From positions 34,108 to 98,107 of the forward strand of contig CAMWTJ010000006.1 of assembly GCA_947177185.1 (NCBI GenBank): a DNA stretch of 64,000 nt, read 5' to 3'. A program made the position numbers and the translations under genes. The stretch is from an uncultured Porphyromonadaceae bacterium (GTDB lineage Bacteria > Bacteroidota > Bacteroidia > Bacteroidales > Muribaculaceae). Positions 63,492-64,000 of the stretch are shown piece by piece (the first letter of the stretch is position 1; the number at the start of each line of letters is the position of its first letter). Below the pieces are notes generated by a model. The model was not told the origin of the DNA and ran no database searches. It saw only the letters and a list, made by a program, of their open reading frames with translations.

Positions 63492-64000
63492 ATGATATTA
63501 GAAATAACTCTCACCAACTTTTTCTCGATAAATGAAAAGATAACTCTGGATTTGCAGGCTGCCAACATCCAGACAAAGGAGGCGCGTGCCCTCGCCGACA
63601 ATACATTTGCGGTCGGGAATGAAAGACTGCTGAAAACGGTTGCCATCTATGGAGCAAACGCTTCCGGCAAGAGTAACATAATCAAGGCTGTAAAAACGGC
63701 AGTCGATATGATACTCGACTCCCACAACTACAATGAGGGTGACAGTTTCGGCTTCAAGCCGTTCAAGTTCGGAGAAAAAGACGCTCCCAGTGAGTTCTAT
63801 ATACGTTTCATTATTGACGGGATTGAACATGAGTATTCATTCAGTTGCACCCGTGATGCAATAATAACCGAAAGCCTGTATTATTATCCGAAAGGCAGAC
63901 GTGCGCTGATTTTTTCGCGTGACGAACGTATATCCGGCGGCAAGAAAGAGAAATATGAGTTTACCAATGTTATCCGTCGCCCGATGGATGTAGCGTCCAA
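63492..64000 (+). CDS. AAA ATPase of abortive-infection/RloA type, 3' end off the right edge
   Basis: An open frame from ATG 63492 to the window end (169 residues). MILEITLTNFFSINEKITLDL is the N-terminus typical of AAA15/AAA_21 ATPases, and the Walker A motif GANASGKSN lies at residues 54-62. GIEHEYSFSC and YYYPKGRRALIFSR follow, as in the family often paired with a small RloB-type partner in phage-defence gene pairs. Base composition and codon use are clearly less GC-rich than the xylan genes, which suggests a horizontally acquired or accessory region beginning here. Partner genes would lie beyond the edge. Confidence 0.75.
   Translation, partial: MILEITLTNFFSINEKITLDLQAANIQTKEARALADNTFAVGNERLLKTVAIYGANASGKSNIIKAVKTAVDMILDSHNYNEGDSFGFKPFKFGEKDAPSEFYIRFIIDGIEHEYSFSCTRDAIITESLYYYPKGRRALIFSRDERISGGKKEKYEFTNVIRRPMDVAS

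Noticed and set aside
1..64000. tRNA/rRNA genes, CRISPR arrays, insertion sequences, integrases
   Set aside because: None was found on reading the gene-free gaps and the gene products; no repeat-spacer pattern, transposase or recombinase motif was seen.

Overview
The window is from a fairly GC-rich member of the Bacteroidales (Bacteroidota). This rests on SusC/SusD pairs, a hybrid two-component regulator, Mfa-type fimbriae and promoters of the Bacteroidales form (TAnnTTTG at -7, TTG or TTTG near -33). The gut family Muribaculaceae is a reasonable guess from overall gene style, but it is an inference; Prevotella- or Alistipes-like relatives cannot be excluded. No rRNA, tRNA, insertion sequence or CRISPR array was seen.

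Layout. (1) 1-5.6 kb, leftward: a fimbrial operon, DUF3575 barrel - DUF3868/OmpA-like protein - Mfa1-type shaft fimbrillin - Mfa2-type anchor - a third fimbrial lipoprotein cut by the left edge. (2) 6.0-12.3 kb: a leftward GH31-GH30 pair and a divergent outer-membrane barrel gene. (3) 12.4-15.5 kb: a small secreted protein (leftward), a strongly structured non-coding stretch with its own good promoter, and three small secreted proteins, two of which are tandem duplicates. (4) 15.5-54.3 kb: a large glucuronoarabinoxylan utilisation locus. A twelve-gene leftward run (GH35, SGNH acetylesterase, GPH symporter, GH10, GH43, GH67, xylulokinase, xylose isomerase, mannonate dehydratase, fructuronate reductase, uronate isomerase, hexuronate transporter) sits beside a leftward GH115 gene. 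A divergent hybrid two-component sensor follows, then a rightward operon: GH43, SusC/SusD, a second SusC/SusD, a surface glycan-binding protein and a GH10 xylanase split by two carbohydrate-binding modules. (5) 54.4-63.4 kb: unrelated genes (lipoprotein, Trp/Gly-rich secreted protein, FadL-like porin, L-serine dehydratase), then a GH43-GH43/CBM6 pair that appears to belong to the same xylan regulon. (6) From 63.49 kb: the start of an AAA ATPase of defence type, lower in GC and cut by the right edge.

How it fits together. The surface GH10 and glycan-binding proteins would cut and hold xylan and the SusC/D pairs would import the pieces. Periplasmic GH115, GH67, GH43, acetylesterase and GH10 would debranch and shorten them. 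The GPH symporter and ExuT-type carrier would bring xylo-oligosaccharides and uronate into the cytoplasm, where GH43, XylA and XylB make xylulose 5-phosphate and UxaC, the SDR reductase and UxuA make 2-keto-3-deoxygluconate. Kdg kinase/aldolase and arabinose catabolism are not in the window.

The most striking observation is a shared operator read directly from the sequence. Four promoters carry ATGTTAC, a second GTTAC two helical turns downstream (start-to-start 21, 21, 21 and 22 bases), and then exactly 31 bases before a TAnnTTTG -7 element. They precede GH115, the GH35-led operon, the GH43-SusCD operon and the distant GH43 pair. In the last case the second half-site lies in the loop of the terminator of the preceding serine dehydratase gene. 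Other points worth checking are the structured RNA at about 13.12-13.35 kb and an in-frame stop codon that appears to remove the start of the signal peptide of the fimbrial DUF3868 gene.
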